A DNA stretch of 10,826 bases from Muribaculaceae bacterium. Its GTDB lineage: Bacteria > Bacteroidota > Bacteroidia > Bacteroidales > Muribaculaceae. This document shows positions 1 to 5,649 of the stretch, in pieces. Both the position numbers and the translations under genes were made by a program. Location of the stretch: the NCBI GenBank assembly GCA_009775535.1, contig VSPW01000053.1, positions 1 through 10,826 on the forward strand. The letters run 5' to 3'. The notes beneath the pieces are model-generated. The model saw nothing but the letters and a program-made list of their open reading frames with translations. It searched no databases and was not told where the DNA came from. Every line of letters starts with the position of its first letter. Position 1 is the first letter of the stretch.

Positions 1-212
1 ACAATATCGTAATGCCTTTTCCTTAACCGCCTGTCTATGGCGAATATAGACTTAAGGTATGCCATCTTGCTGTTGCGTCCGTCTACATAATAGATGTCGA
101 AATCGATGTCGCTGTACAGCTGTCTGATAGCTTCTACCTGCTCCTTTACGAATATCCCGTAATATGGCCTGTCGGGGGTAGGATACATATTTGTCACTAT
201 AAGTACTCTCAT
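1..212 (-). CDS. Glycosyltransferase, GT4-like N-terminus (partial)
   Basis: Only the first 70 codons are present; the rest lies beyond the left edge. Translating the minus strand from the ATG at 212 gives MRVLIVTNMYPTPDRPYYGI, followed by FVKEQVEAI and a basic segment ending RRLRKRHYDIV. The beta-strand MRVLIVTNMYP followed by a Y/G-rich turn and FVKEQ is the usual opening of GT-B fold, family 4 sugar transferases. These build capsular or exopolysaccharide, or glycosylate proteins, on the cytoplasmic side of the membrane. The catalytic C-terminal domain is not in view, so donor and acceptor cannot be inferred. No Shine-Dalgarno motif or TAnnTTTG box is visible in the 64 bases between the upstream terminator and the start codon, so its transcript may begin further upstream and read through that terminator. 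The N-terminal family call is good, the exact role unknown. Confidence 0.8.
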   Translation of the reverse strand, partial: MRVLIVTNMYPTPDRPYYGIFVKEQVEAIRQLYSDIDFDIYYVDGRNSKMAYLKSIFAIDRRLRKRHYDI

Positions 213-275
213 GATGGAAAGTGGGCGTTATATAATTTTAACGGTACATTCCGGTTATTATTGGCTGGAAGGCAT

Positions 276-309
276 AAAAAATGCGGGGCGTCAATCCCGA
301 CGACCCGCA
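276..309 (-). terminator. Intrinsic terminator, minus strand
   Basis: An 11-position GC-rich stem with one internal mismatch pairs 282-292 with 299-309 around a 6-base loop. It is followed on the minus strand by six Ts (281-276). The plus strand has no T-run after the hairpin, so it works only for minus-strand transcription. It lies 219 bases past the kinase stop codon, which is far for a simple end of the kinase transcript, and 64 bases before the glycosyltransferase start. Confidence 0.8.
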
Positions 310-430
310 CCTCAAAAGGGATAATGATGTTGTTATGCGATTATTCAAATAATTACTATTATGTGAACTTGATACTTTTCTCGGCAATAGATTTTGTTAT
401 ATCTTTGATTTTAATGATATTTCAGATTCA
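276..430 (-). ncRNA. Candidate small RNA or attenuated leader
   Basis: If the TAATTTTG box at 443-436 is a real promoter, transcription would begin near 430 and stop at the hairpin ending at 276, giving an RNA of about 155 nt. No ORF of useful length lies within it. The predicted 5' end begins GTGAA and could pair with TTCAC near 363-367, which would enclose the first 60 nt in a loose stem. I do not recognise it as 6S, SRP, RNase P or tmRNA. The alternative is an untranslated leader of the glycosyltransferase gene whose terminator is conditionally bypassed, as happens in Bacteroides polysaccharide operons under UpxY-type antiterminators (family knowledge). The promoter is inferred and no good -33 element is visible, so confidence is low. 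Confidence 0.25.
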
Positions 431-435
431 CGATG

Positions 436-443
436 CAAAATTA
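436..443 (-). promoter_or_regulatory. Bacteroidetes -7 box (TAATTTTG)
   Basis: The minus strand reads TAATTTTG, an exact match to TAnnTTTG. The nearest upstream TTTG (472-469) is 25 bp away, longer than the usual spacing of about 19-21, so the -33 element is weak or absent. Chance matches are expected in AT-rich DNA. The support is its position upstream of a terminator oriented the same way. Confidence 0.35.
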
Positions 444-527
444 CGTTGCAAATATTACATATCTGTGACAAAATGGAAACAATACACCTGTATACTATTA
501 AAAATAGGAGTATATGTGTTAAAAATA

Positions 528-2012
528 TCAAATTTCTGTAGAGGTGGCAATGTCACCCTTGTTCAGGCTGAATTTGAATACAAGGCCACCGTTGGGGGAA
601 TTGGATACAGAAATGTCGCCTCCATGGCTTGTCACAGTGTCGTGGACGATGGGCAGTCCCAGTCCTGTTCCGCATGATTTGCGAGCACGTCCGGAGTCTA
701 CGCAATAGAACCGCTCAAACAGGTGTGGCAGGTGCTCTTCGGCCACTCCGTTGCCGTTGTCATAGAACTCAAATATGAACGAATCCTTTGTTTCGTCAAT
801 AAGCCTGACGCCTATTTCTGTCCCTCCGGAATACAGGGCAGCGTTTTTTGTTAGGTTGTGGAACATGGCTACCAGTAGAGAGAAGTTGCCTTCCACTATT
901 GTGCCTTCGGGTACTGTGTTTACAAATTTCATGTCGTTCAGCAGTCCCGATTCTTCGTTTTCATCCTCAACTGTCATCACCACATCGTGGAAGTCAATTG
1001 GCTCCATCGGTATTTTCTCGCTTGCCTCATCAAACCTGTTCAGTATCGACACGTCTTTTATAAGCTCGGTCATGCGGTTGATGTTCTCCTGGGCCTTTTT
1101 CATGAAATGTAACCGTGAGGCCTCGTCCATGTCGGGATTTTCAACAAGTGTGTCGATATATCCTTTCACTATGCACACAGGTGTCTTCAATTCATGGCTG
1201 ACGTTGTTTGTCATCCTGCGCTTCATGTTGTTCTGTTCCTCCATGGCGCGTATTGTGGCCTGGTGCTCACGTTCGCTTTCAATCATCGCCTTTGCGCGCT
1301 CGTTGAATATGTGGATTATCTGACGTCCGATCTCGCCGAACTCATCGCTCGGGAACTTGTCGTTCGGTACAAACAGCGGGTCGCGCGCCGCTCGGGTGGC
1401 GAAATCGCGCATCACTTTTATGGTACGTGCGATGTAGTGTGTGGATATGAAGGCGATTACAGTGACAACAGCCGCTATTATGAGCACTATTACCCATATT
1501 TCAGTGGCTGGGACGAATGCGCCCGCCAGGATCTCGTCATATGACACCGCACTGTACACCACTACAGAATTGTCATCGCTGTGCATTACGGAAAAGTATA
1601 TAGCCTTGTCCTGGTCGCGTTTTATTGTGTATGGGTCGGTGTCCATGTACACCATGTCCTTCCCGTAGCGGTCATTCTCATCGAACGGGAGTACCGGGCC
1701 CAGGTTATATATCAATGTCTGGTTTACAGCGTCATACACTGAAATGCGCATGTTGCGGAATACGGGGTCGTCTTCGTGGTATTTGCTCAGGAATTTGAAT
1801 AGCATGAACACATCTGAATCGATGTCGCGTTCAAACAGTATGCGCGCGTTTATGTAATTCATCTGTTTGCGCACCTCTTCAAACCGTATGTCCTCCTCAT
1901 GTTTGTACTGCCATAGCATCATTCCAGCTATTATGGCCCATAACAACCCTATAAGCGGAAAGAAAAGCCGCCATTGGTAGCCTATCTTTATCCTCTTAAT
2001 CTTTAAAGCCAT
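528..2012 (-). CDS. Membrane sensor histidine kinase
   Basis: The 494-residue protein senses an envelope signal and phosphorylates the response regulator encoded just upstream. Order of parts: transmembrane helix about 14-36, an extracytoplasmic domain of about 135 residues (37-171), second helix about 172-194, HAMP linker about 195-245, a DHp domain with the H box NNVSHELKTP (phosphoacceptor His273), and an HATPase domain with N box HNLTKN (385-390), G1 DNGNG (418-422), F box LFERFY (431-436) and G2 GTGLGL (448-453). All catalytic motifs are intact. The start ATG lies inside the last codons of the regulator, a 17-base overlap that implies co-transcription and translational coupling. The outer domain has no motif I can name; it could be a PAS/CACHE-like fold. 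It is an ordinary PhoR/EnvZ-style kinase and not a hybrid two-component sensor of the type that controls glycan loci. Confidence 0.95.
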   Translation of the reverse strand: MALKIKRIKIGYQWRLFFPLIGLLWAIIAGMMLWQYKHEEDIRFEEVRKQMNYINARILFERDIDSDVFMLFKFLSKYHEDDPVFRNMRISVYDAVNQTLIYNLGPVLPFDENDRYGKDMVYMDTDPYTIKRDQDKAIYFSVMHSDDNSVVVYSAVSYDEILAGAFVPATEIWVIVLIIAAVVTVIAFISTHYIARTIKVMRDFATRAARDPLFVPNDKFPSDEFGEIGRQIIHIFNERAKAMIESEREHQATIRAMEEQNNMKRRMTNNVSHELKTPVCIVKGYIDTLVENPDMDEASRLHFMKKAQENINRMTELIKDVSILNRFDEASEKIPMEPIDFHDVVMTVEDENEESGLLNDMKFVNTVPEGTIVEGNFSLLVAMFHNLTKNAALYSGGTEIGVRLIDETKDSFIFEFYDNGNGVAEEHLPHLFERFYCVDSGRARKSCGTGLGLPIVHDTVTSHGGDISVSNSPNGGLVFKFSLNKGDIATSTEI

Positions 2013-2700
2013 ATCCGAAGCCTGGACGTGTGACTATGTTGTCGCGGTATTCGCCGACTTTGCTGCGGAGGCGTGTTATGTTTGTATCGATTGTGCGCGA
2101 TGTCACCTTGCCGTCATCGGGCCATACGTTGCGCAATATCTCATCACGTGAGTATATGCGGTTGCGGTGGGTGAGGAAGAAAAGCAGCAGGTCGTATTCT
2201 GTACGTGTCAATGGCAGCGGCTCACCGTTGAGGTATGCCATCTTGGCGTTGCGGCCTATCCGGAGATTGTGGAATGTGATGTCGGGTTCGTAGTGGCCTT
2301 GTGCAGCGTTTGCTGCTATTGTCTGGCTTATGTGTGAGCGGCGTAGCACCGAACGGACGCGGGCCAGGACTTCGGAAATGTTGAACGGTTTTGTGATGTA
2401 GTCATCTCCGCCCATGTTGAGACCCATTACCTTGTCGTCCTGATGGTCAAGTGCAGAACAGAATATTATGGGGGTATTTTCTGTTCCTATGGTGTTTTTG
2501 AGATGCTTGGCGAAGTCGAATCCGCTAAGGCGTCCCATCATTATGTCTACAATAAAAATGGAGTAGCTGCACAGGTCTTTTTCGAGGGCCTCCTCGGCGC
2601 TGTATGCGCAGTCAACTTCATATCCGTCTTTTTCAAGGTTGAATTTCAGGATGTCGCAAACGGATTCTTCATCGTCAATGACCAGTATTCGTATTCTCAT
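1996..2700 (-). CDS. OmpR/PhoB-family response regulator
   Basis: The 234-residue protein is a DNA-binding transcription factor controlled by the kinase encoded downstream. The receiver domain (about 1-120) has acidic residues D9, D10 and E11, the phosphoacceptor Asp52 in IVDIMMG, Ser82, and Lys104 in YITKPF. The C-terminal winged helix (about 140-234) carries LTRTEYDLL, the recognition-helix region SRTIDTNITRLRSKV (201-215) and the closing hairpin TRPGFGYGF. Length and domain order are normal for the family. The start is the first ATG after an AT-rich leader of about 40 bp downstream of a TAACTTTG box. A direct repeat immediately upstream of that promoter is a plausible binding site for this protein itself, suggesting autoregulation. 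It does not resemble the RprY regulator as I remember it. The regulon is unknown. Confidence 0.95.
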   Translation of the reverse strand: MRIRILVIDDEESVCDILKFNLEKDGYEVDCAYSAEEALEKDLCSYSIFIVDIMMGRLSGFDFAKHLKNTIGTENTPIIFCSALDHQDDKVMGLNMGGDDYITKPFNISEVLARVRSVLRRSHISQTIAANAAQGHYEPDITFHNLRIGRNAKMAYLNGEPLPLTRTEYDLLLFFLTHRNRIYSRDEILRNVWPDDGKVTSRTIDTNITRLRSKVGEYRDNIVTRPGFGYGFKD

Positions 2701-2747
2701 TTTTGAGGTGAGGATTAATTTTATATTATTATTGTTCGTTTGTAGAC

Positions 2748-2774
2748 CAAAGTTAGTGCATTTGACGGATACAA
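2748..2774 (-). promoter_or_regulatory. Putative promoter of the regulator-kinase operon
   Basis: On the minus strand TAACTTTG (2755-2748) matches the TAnnTTTG -7 element exactly, and TTG at 2774-2772 could serve as the -33 element with a 16-bp spacer, slightly short. The start site would fall near 2741, giving a leader of about 40 nt with no Shine-Dalgarno motif. Confidence 0.6.
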
Positions 2775-2775
2775 T

Positions 2776-2793
2776 ATAGTTAATAATAGTTAA
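2776..2793. repeat. Direct repeat of ATAGTTAA, likely operator
   Basis: ATAGTTAA occurs at 2776-2783 and again at 2786-2793, so the two perfect 8-bp copies start 10 bp apart, about one helical turn. They abut the putative -33 element of the response regulator gene, at roughly -35 to -52. OmpR/PhoB-type regulators bind as head-to-tail dimers to direct repeats with about 10-11 bp spacing (family knowledge). Binding by the adjacent regulator is inference. Confidence 0.5.
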
Positions 2794-2903
2794 ACATATG
2801 ACAGTGGTGAACTATTCAGAGCACATGTGGTTATTATGTTATAATTACTATAATTTGCACTGTGTTTTTTCATGGTATTTAGATTTAAGGTTAAAGAAAT
2901 TAT

Positions 2904-2934
2904 CGGCCGTCGGGAGACGGCCGGTTGTTTTTTA
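2904..2934. terminator. Hairpin terminator after apbE, probably bidirectional
   Basis: A perfect 8-bp stem pairs 2904-2911 with 2916-2923 around a 4-base loop (GGGA on the plus strand). It begins 8 bases past the apbE stop codon. On the minus strand it is followed by an interrupted T-rich run (ATAATTTCTTT). On the plus strand it is followed by a stronger run, TTGTTTTTT, which overlaps the apbE stop codon. Its position makes it the end of the apbE transcript, although the better U-tract faces the other way. Confidence 0.65.
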
Positions 2935-3945
2935 TAATTCTTTAGGGAATCCAGGTGTCCGCCGCAGTTCCCATTTTCCGGATTGCTGTCCGGCGGTTAC
3001 TATCAGGGCCTCTACGCCAGGCAGTGATTCCAGCATTTCCAAGGCATCTTCTGCATCCATCACCATACATGCTGTGGCCAGGGCATCGGCTGTCATTGCC
3101 GTAGGGGCTATGACTGTTGCGGAAAGGGTGGATGTCGTGGCGGGGTAGCCGGTCTTTGGGTCAATTATATGGCCTATCTGCCTGCCGTCGGCTGTCTTCT
3201 TGTAGTTGCGGTAGTTGCCTGAGGTGGCTATCCCGCATGGCACTTTGGGCTGTATCACCACCATCCGGTTGTGCATGTCGGCAACGGATGTGCTTTCTAT
3301 CGGGGCATCGATCTGTATGCGCCAGCTGTTTCCTTGCGGGTTCTTGCCGGCCAGAGCTATCTCTCCGCCTATCTCCACCATATAGTCGCGGCTTCCGTTC
3401 CTCTCCAGCATTTCGGCGACGATGTCGCATCCCATGCCTTTTGTTATAGAAGAGAAGTTGAATTCTGTCAGGCCAGACGGTTTTGCAATCTTGCCGTCCG
3501 CCAGGCTGCATCGTGATATGCCGATATGAACCAATGCACTGTCAATCATTTCCTGTGTCGGTAAATATGCGCTGTCGCTGCCGTTTCCGAATCCCCATAA
3601 CCTTGACAGGGGTGAAAGTGTCGGCTCGAACGCGCCGCCGCTTAGCTTGTTTATCCGGACCGATTCAAGGAACACGCGTTCGATAAGGCTGTCGGCAGTC
3701 ATGTCGGTATTGGAGTTGATGGCCGATATCCTGGAGTCGGGGGCATATGGGGACAGTGACATTTCTACTTGTTTCAGTATGGAGGTGACGGAATCGCCAA
3801 GGCTTTTGCCGCAACTGTATGTGATGTGGTAGGAGGTGTGCCAGGCAGCGCCTTCAATGCTGCGGTATTTGGCCTCATTGTGGCTGCATCCTGTGAGTAT
3901 GGCAAATAGTAGGATTGTCAGTTGTGTATATAAGTTCCGGTACAT
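2932..3945 (-). CDS. apbE: FAD:protein FMN transferase (ApbE family lipoprotein)
   Basis: ApbE enzymes attach FMN from FAD through a phosphoester bond to Thr/Ser of membrane redox subunits such as NqrB, NqrC or RnfG, outside the cytoplasmic membrane. The 337-residue protein begins with a lipoprotein signal ending in the lipobox LTGC (Cys20). Family signatures follow: WHTSYHITY near 35-43, SITKGMGCDIVAEML (166-180), the flavin-site segment VEIGGEIALAGKNP (190-203), GIATSGNYRNY (238-248), GHIIDPKTGYP (258-268) and the Mg-ligand region TADALATA (285-292) with Asp287 and Thr291. It appears complete. It is monocistronic here, with its own promoter-like box upstream and a terminator directly after the stop. 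No Nqr, Rnf or other flavoprotein gene is in view, so its target must be encoded elsewhere. Confidence 0.95.
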   Translation of the reverse strand: MYRNLYTQLTILLFAILTGCSHNEAKYRSIEGAAWHTSYHITYSCGKSLGDSVTSILKQVEMSLSPYAPDSRISAINSNTDMTADSLIERVFLESVRINKLSGGAFEPTLSPLSRLWGFGNGSDSAYLPTQEMIDSALVHIGISRCSLADGKIAKPSGLTEFNFSSITKGMGCDIVAEMLERNGSRDYMVEIGGEIALAGKNPQGNSWRIQIDAPIESTSVADMHNRMVVIQPKVPCGIATSGNYRNYKKTADGRQIGHIIDPKTGYPATTSTLSATVIAPTAMTADALATACMVMDAEDALEMLESLPGVEALIVTAGQQSGKWELRRTPGFPKEL

Positions 3946-3989
3946 GGTTGAAGGTGTTGTAAAAAGCAGTCCATATGGTCTGGTCTACG

Positions 3990-3997
3990 CAAAGTTA
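3990..3997 (-). promoter_or_regulatory. Putative apbE -7 box (TAACTTTG)
   Basis: TAACTTTG on the minus strand fits TAnnTTTG exactly and is the same octamer found upstream of the response regulator gene. It lies 44 bp upstream of the apbE start. No clear TTTG is seen at the -33 position. Confidence 0.5.
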
Positions 3998-4030
3998 GGC
4001 ATTATTTATGTTAAAACCGGAAATTTTTGT

Positions 4031-4038
4031 TAAGTTTG
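4031..4038 (+). promoter_or_regulatory. Putative thioesterase-operon -7 box (TAAGTTTG)
   Basis: TAAGTTTG fits TAnnTTTG exactly and lies 24 bp before the thioesterase start codon, so the leader would be about 18 nt. TTTATG at 4005-4010 is a weak -33 candidate at about 20 bp spacing. It is divergent from the apbE box, with 33 bp between the two. Confidence 0.5.
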
Positions 4039-4062
4039 CATGTATAAACAAATCCATACAGT

Positions 4063-4473
4063 ATGTCCGGTAAAAAATATATTTTTGAGCTTGAGATTGC
4101 CGTGCGCGACTATGAGGTTGATGTAGAGGGTATTGTGAATAATGCCAATTACCTGCATTATCTTGAGCATACCCGCCATGAGTTCTGCCGTATGGCCGGA
4201 ATGTCGTTCAGGGATATGCATGCCCGCGGTATCGATCCTGTGCTGTCAAAAATCACGGTTGAGTATAAATCGCCGTTGCGTTCAGGGGACGTGATGGTGA
4301 GCAAGCTTGATATAGCCCGCCGCGGCCCTTTGTTCGTGTTCCATCAGGATATATATAAGAAGGATGGTACGCCGGTGGTGTTCTCCAAGGTATCGGTAGC
4401 GACACTTGAGAACGGCCGGTTGTCGCGTGGGGACGTCCTGGCAGATGCATTCCGCAAATATATAGGAGAGTAA
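4063..4473 (+). CDS. Acyl-CoA thioesterase, YbgC/FadM-like hotdog fold
   Basis: The 136-residue protein is a single hotdog domain of the 4-hydroxybenzoyl-CoA thioesterase family, which hydrolyses acyl-CoA or acyl-ACP thioesters in the cytoplasm. The signature is VRDYEVDVEGIVNNANYLHYLEHTRHEF at about 14-41. Asp20 takes the position of the catalytic Asp, Asn29-Tyr30 the conserved NY, and Glu35 lies on the long helix. The later strands contain DPVLSKITVEYKSPLRSGD, a typical substrate-groove segment. Length is standard. The start is the ATG 24 bp after a TAAGTTTG box. The stop codon is 4 bp before the dprA start, so the two are almost certainly co-transcribed. Acyl-chain preference cannot be told from the sequence. 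Confidence 0.9.
   Translation: MSGKKYIFELEIAVRDYEVDVEGIVNNANYLHYLEHTRHEFCRMAGMSFRDMHARGIDPVLSKITVEYKSPLRSGDVMVSKLDIARRGPLFVFHQDIYKKDGTPVVFSKVSVATLENGRLSRGDVLADAFRKYIGE
4464..4467 (+). promoter_or_regulatory. Possible Shine-Dalgarno for dprA (GGAG)
   Basis: GGAG lies at the end of the thioesterase gene, 10 bp before the first dprA ATG (4478) and 13 bp before the second (4481). Most genes here have no such motif. Its presence slightly favours the 4478/4481 start and coupled translation. Confidence 0.3.
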
Positions 4474-4477
4474 TGAT

Positions 4478-5599
4478 ATGATGCACGCAGACCGGGGCAT
4501 ATTGCGCGACCGTATGGCCTTTGCCATGGTGAAAGGGATGAGGCGTGTCAATGCGGATTCGATGCTAGGGCTTATCGGTTCTGAAACTTTGTTTTTTGAA
4601 GTGCCGGAAAGGGAGCTTGCAGCAAGGGTGGGCCGTATGCTGCCGGTGTTTTCCGACAGTTACAGGTCTCAGTTACGGATGAAGGCCGCCCGAGAGCTGG
4701 ACTTTGTCGAGGATAACAATATAAGATGCCTGTATTTTAAGGATGACGGATATCCCGCGCGCCTGCGGGAATGTGACGATGCTCCGCTTATGGTATATAC
4801 GGTCGGGGACTGTGAGGTCAATGACACACATGTGGTGTCGGTTGTGGGCACACGCCATGCCACTCCATACGGGGTGGATTTTGTCAACCGCCTGGTAGAG
4901 GATCTCGCACAACGCATAGGTGATGTACTCATTGTTAGCGGGCTTGCATACGGGATTGATGTGGCCGCCCACCGTGCGGCGCTTAAGTACGGACTTCCTA
5001 CCGCAGCTGTGCTTGCCCATGGGCTGAACACCATATACCCGGCGGCACACAGGCAGGTGGCTGCTGAAATGGCACGTAACGGTGGGATGTTGCTTACAGA
5101 CTATACTTCGGCCGATGTGGTGCACCGTGGCAATTTCCTTGCGCGTAACAGGATTGTCGCAGGCATGAGCGATTGTACTGTAGTTGTAGAGTCGGCCCGG
5201 AAAGGCGGTGCGATGGTCACGGCAAGTATCGCAGGCGGTTATTCCCGAGAGGTAATGGCTGTACCCGGACGGACGTCAGATCCGTATAGCGAAGGGTGCA
5301 ACCACCTGATTGCGACAAACCAGGCAACTATGATACGTGACGCCTCTGACCTTATAGCGGCCTGCCGTTGGGTGGAAAGGGAACAGGAGGCTGTCCAGGG
5401 GCAGCTGTTCTATCAGCCTACAGAAAAGGAACAAGCTGTGCTGGACTATATTGTGTCGAATCCGGAATCTACGGTAAACGGGATGTCGGTAGGGCTGGGT
5501 ATGCCGTCAGGATCTCTTATGTCGCTGCTTATCGATATGGAATTCAAGGACCTGATCATCGCTGTGCCTGGTGGAAGGTATGCCCTTTCCAACAAATAG
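4478..5599 (+). CDS. dprA: DNA-processing protein DprA/Smf
   Basis: DprA binds incoming single-stranded DNA and loads RecA during natural transformation; it is also kept in bacteria not known to be competent. The 373-residue protein has a degenerate helix-hairpin-helix N-terminal region (about 1-75), then the Rossmann-fold core: VVGTRHATPYG (122-132), SGLAYGIDVAAHRAAL (154-169), VLAHGLNTIYPAAHR (178-192), FLARNRIVAGMSD (220-232), the VVVESARKGGAMVTA segment (235-249) and AVPGRTSDPYSEGCNHLI (261-278). A winged-helix domain (DML1-like) fills about 310-370 and ends PGGRYALS. Every conserved block of the family is present. The start could be either of two adjacent ATGs (4478 or 4481). It is downstream of, and likely co-transcribed with, the thioesterase; I recall this pairing as common in Bacteroidales. 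Confidence 0.96.
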   Translation: MMHADRGILRDRMAFAMVKGMRRVNADSMLGLIGSETLFFEVPERELAARVGRMLPVFSDSYRSQLRMKAARELDFVEDNNIRCLYFKDDGYPARLRECDDAPLMVYTVGDCEVNDTHVVSVVGTRHATPYGVDFVNRLVEDLAQRIGDVLIVSGLAYGIDVAAHRAALKYGLPTAAVLAHGLNTIYPAAHRQVAAEMARNGGMLLTDYTSADVVHRGNFLARNRIVAGMSDCTVVVESARKGGAMVTASIAGGYSREVMAVPGRTSDPYSEGCNHLIATNQATMIRDASDLIAACRWVEREQEAVQGQLFYQPTEKEQAVLDYIVSNPESTVNGMSVGLGMPSGSLMSLLIDMEFKDLIIAVPGGRYALSNK

Positions 5600-5649
5600 T
5601 GTTAACCATGTGTTTTCAATAATAACAACATAATAATATAAAAATAACA

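Larger units (their letters stand above)
213..527. other. AT-rich intergenic region, 315 bp, without a convincing ORF
   Basis: This gap lies between the histidine kinase stop and the glycosyltransferase start, both on the minus strand. Reading in the minus direction it holds: an imperfect AT-rich dyad near 491-515 (TATAC...GTATA with CTATT/AATAG inside), a TAATTTTG box at 443-436, about 130 bp of AT-rich sequence with frequent stops, a GC-rich terminator hairpin at 309-282 followed by six Ts, then 64 bp up to the start codon. A plus-strand open frame crosses the gap from 261 but runs into DNA antisense to the kinase gene, shows no family features and is not believed. A plus-strand TATCTTTG at 400-407 also fits the -7 consensus but has no gene to serve. 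Confidence 0.7.

Noticed and set aside
400..407. Plus-strand TATCTTTG matching the -7 consensus
   Set aside because: No plus-strand gene follows until 4063, and such octamers are expected by chance in AT-rich DNA.
261..677. Plus-strand open frame of 138 codons crossing the intergenic gap
   Set aside because: Its second half is antisense to the kinase gene, it runs through a terminator hairpin, and its protein has unusual composition with no family features.
775..1323. Plus-strand open frame of 182 codons
   Set aside because: It is entirely antisense to the histidine kinase, whose motifs are intact; the Ser/Phe-rich composition is typical of a shadow frame.
2798..3148. Plus-strand open frame of 116 codons between the regulator and apbE
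   Set aside because: It passes through the terminator hairpin at 2904-2923 and overlaps the well-supported apbE gene antisense.
3161..3511. Minus-strand frame inside apbE that might suggest a frameshifted gene
   Set aside because: The apbE frame is continuous with all motifs in order; the other frame is Arg-rich shadow sequence.
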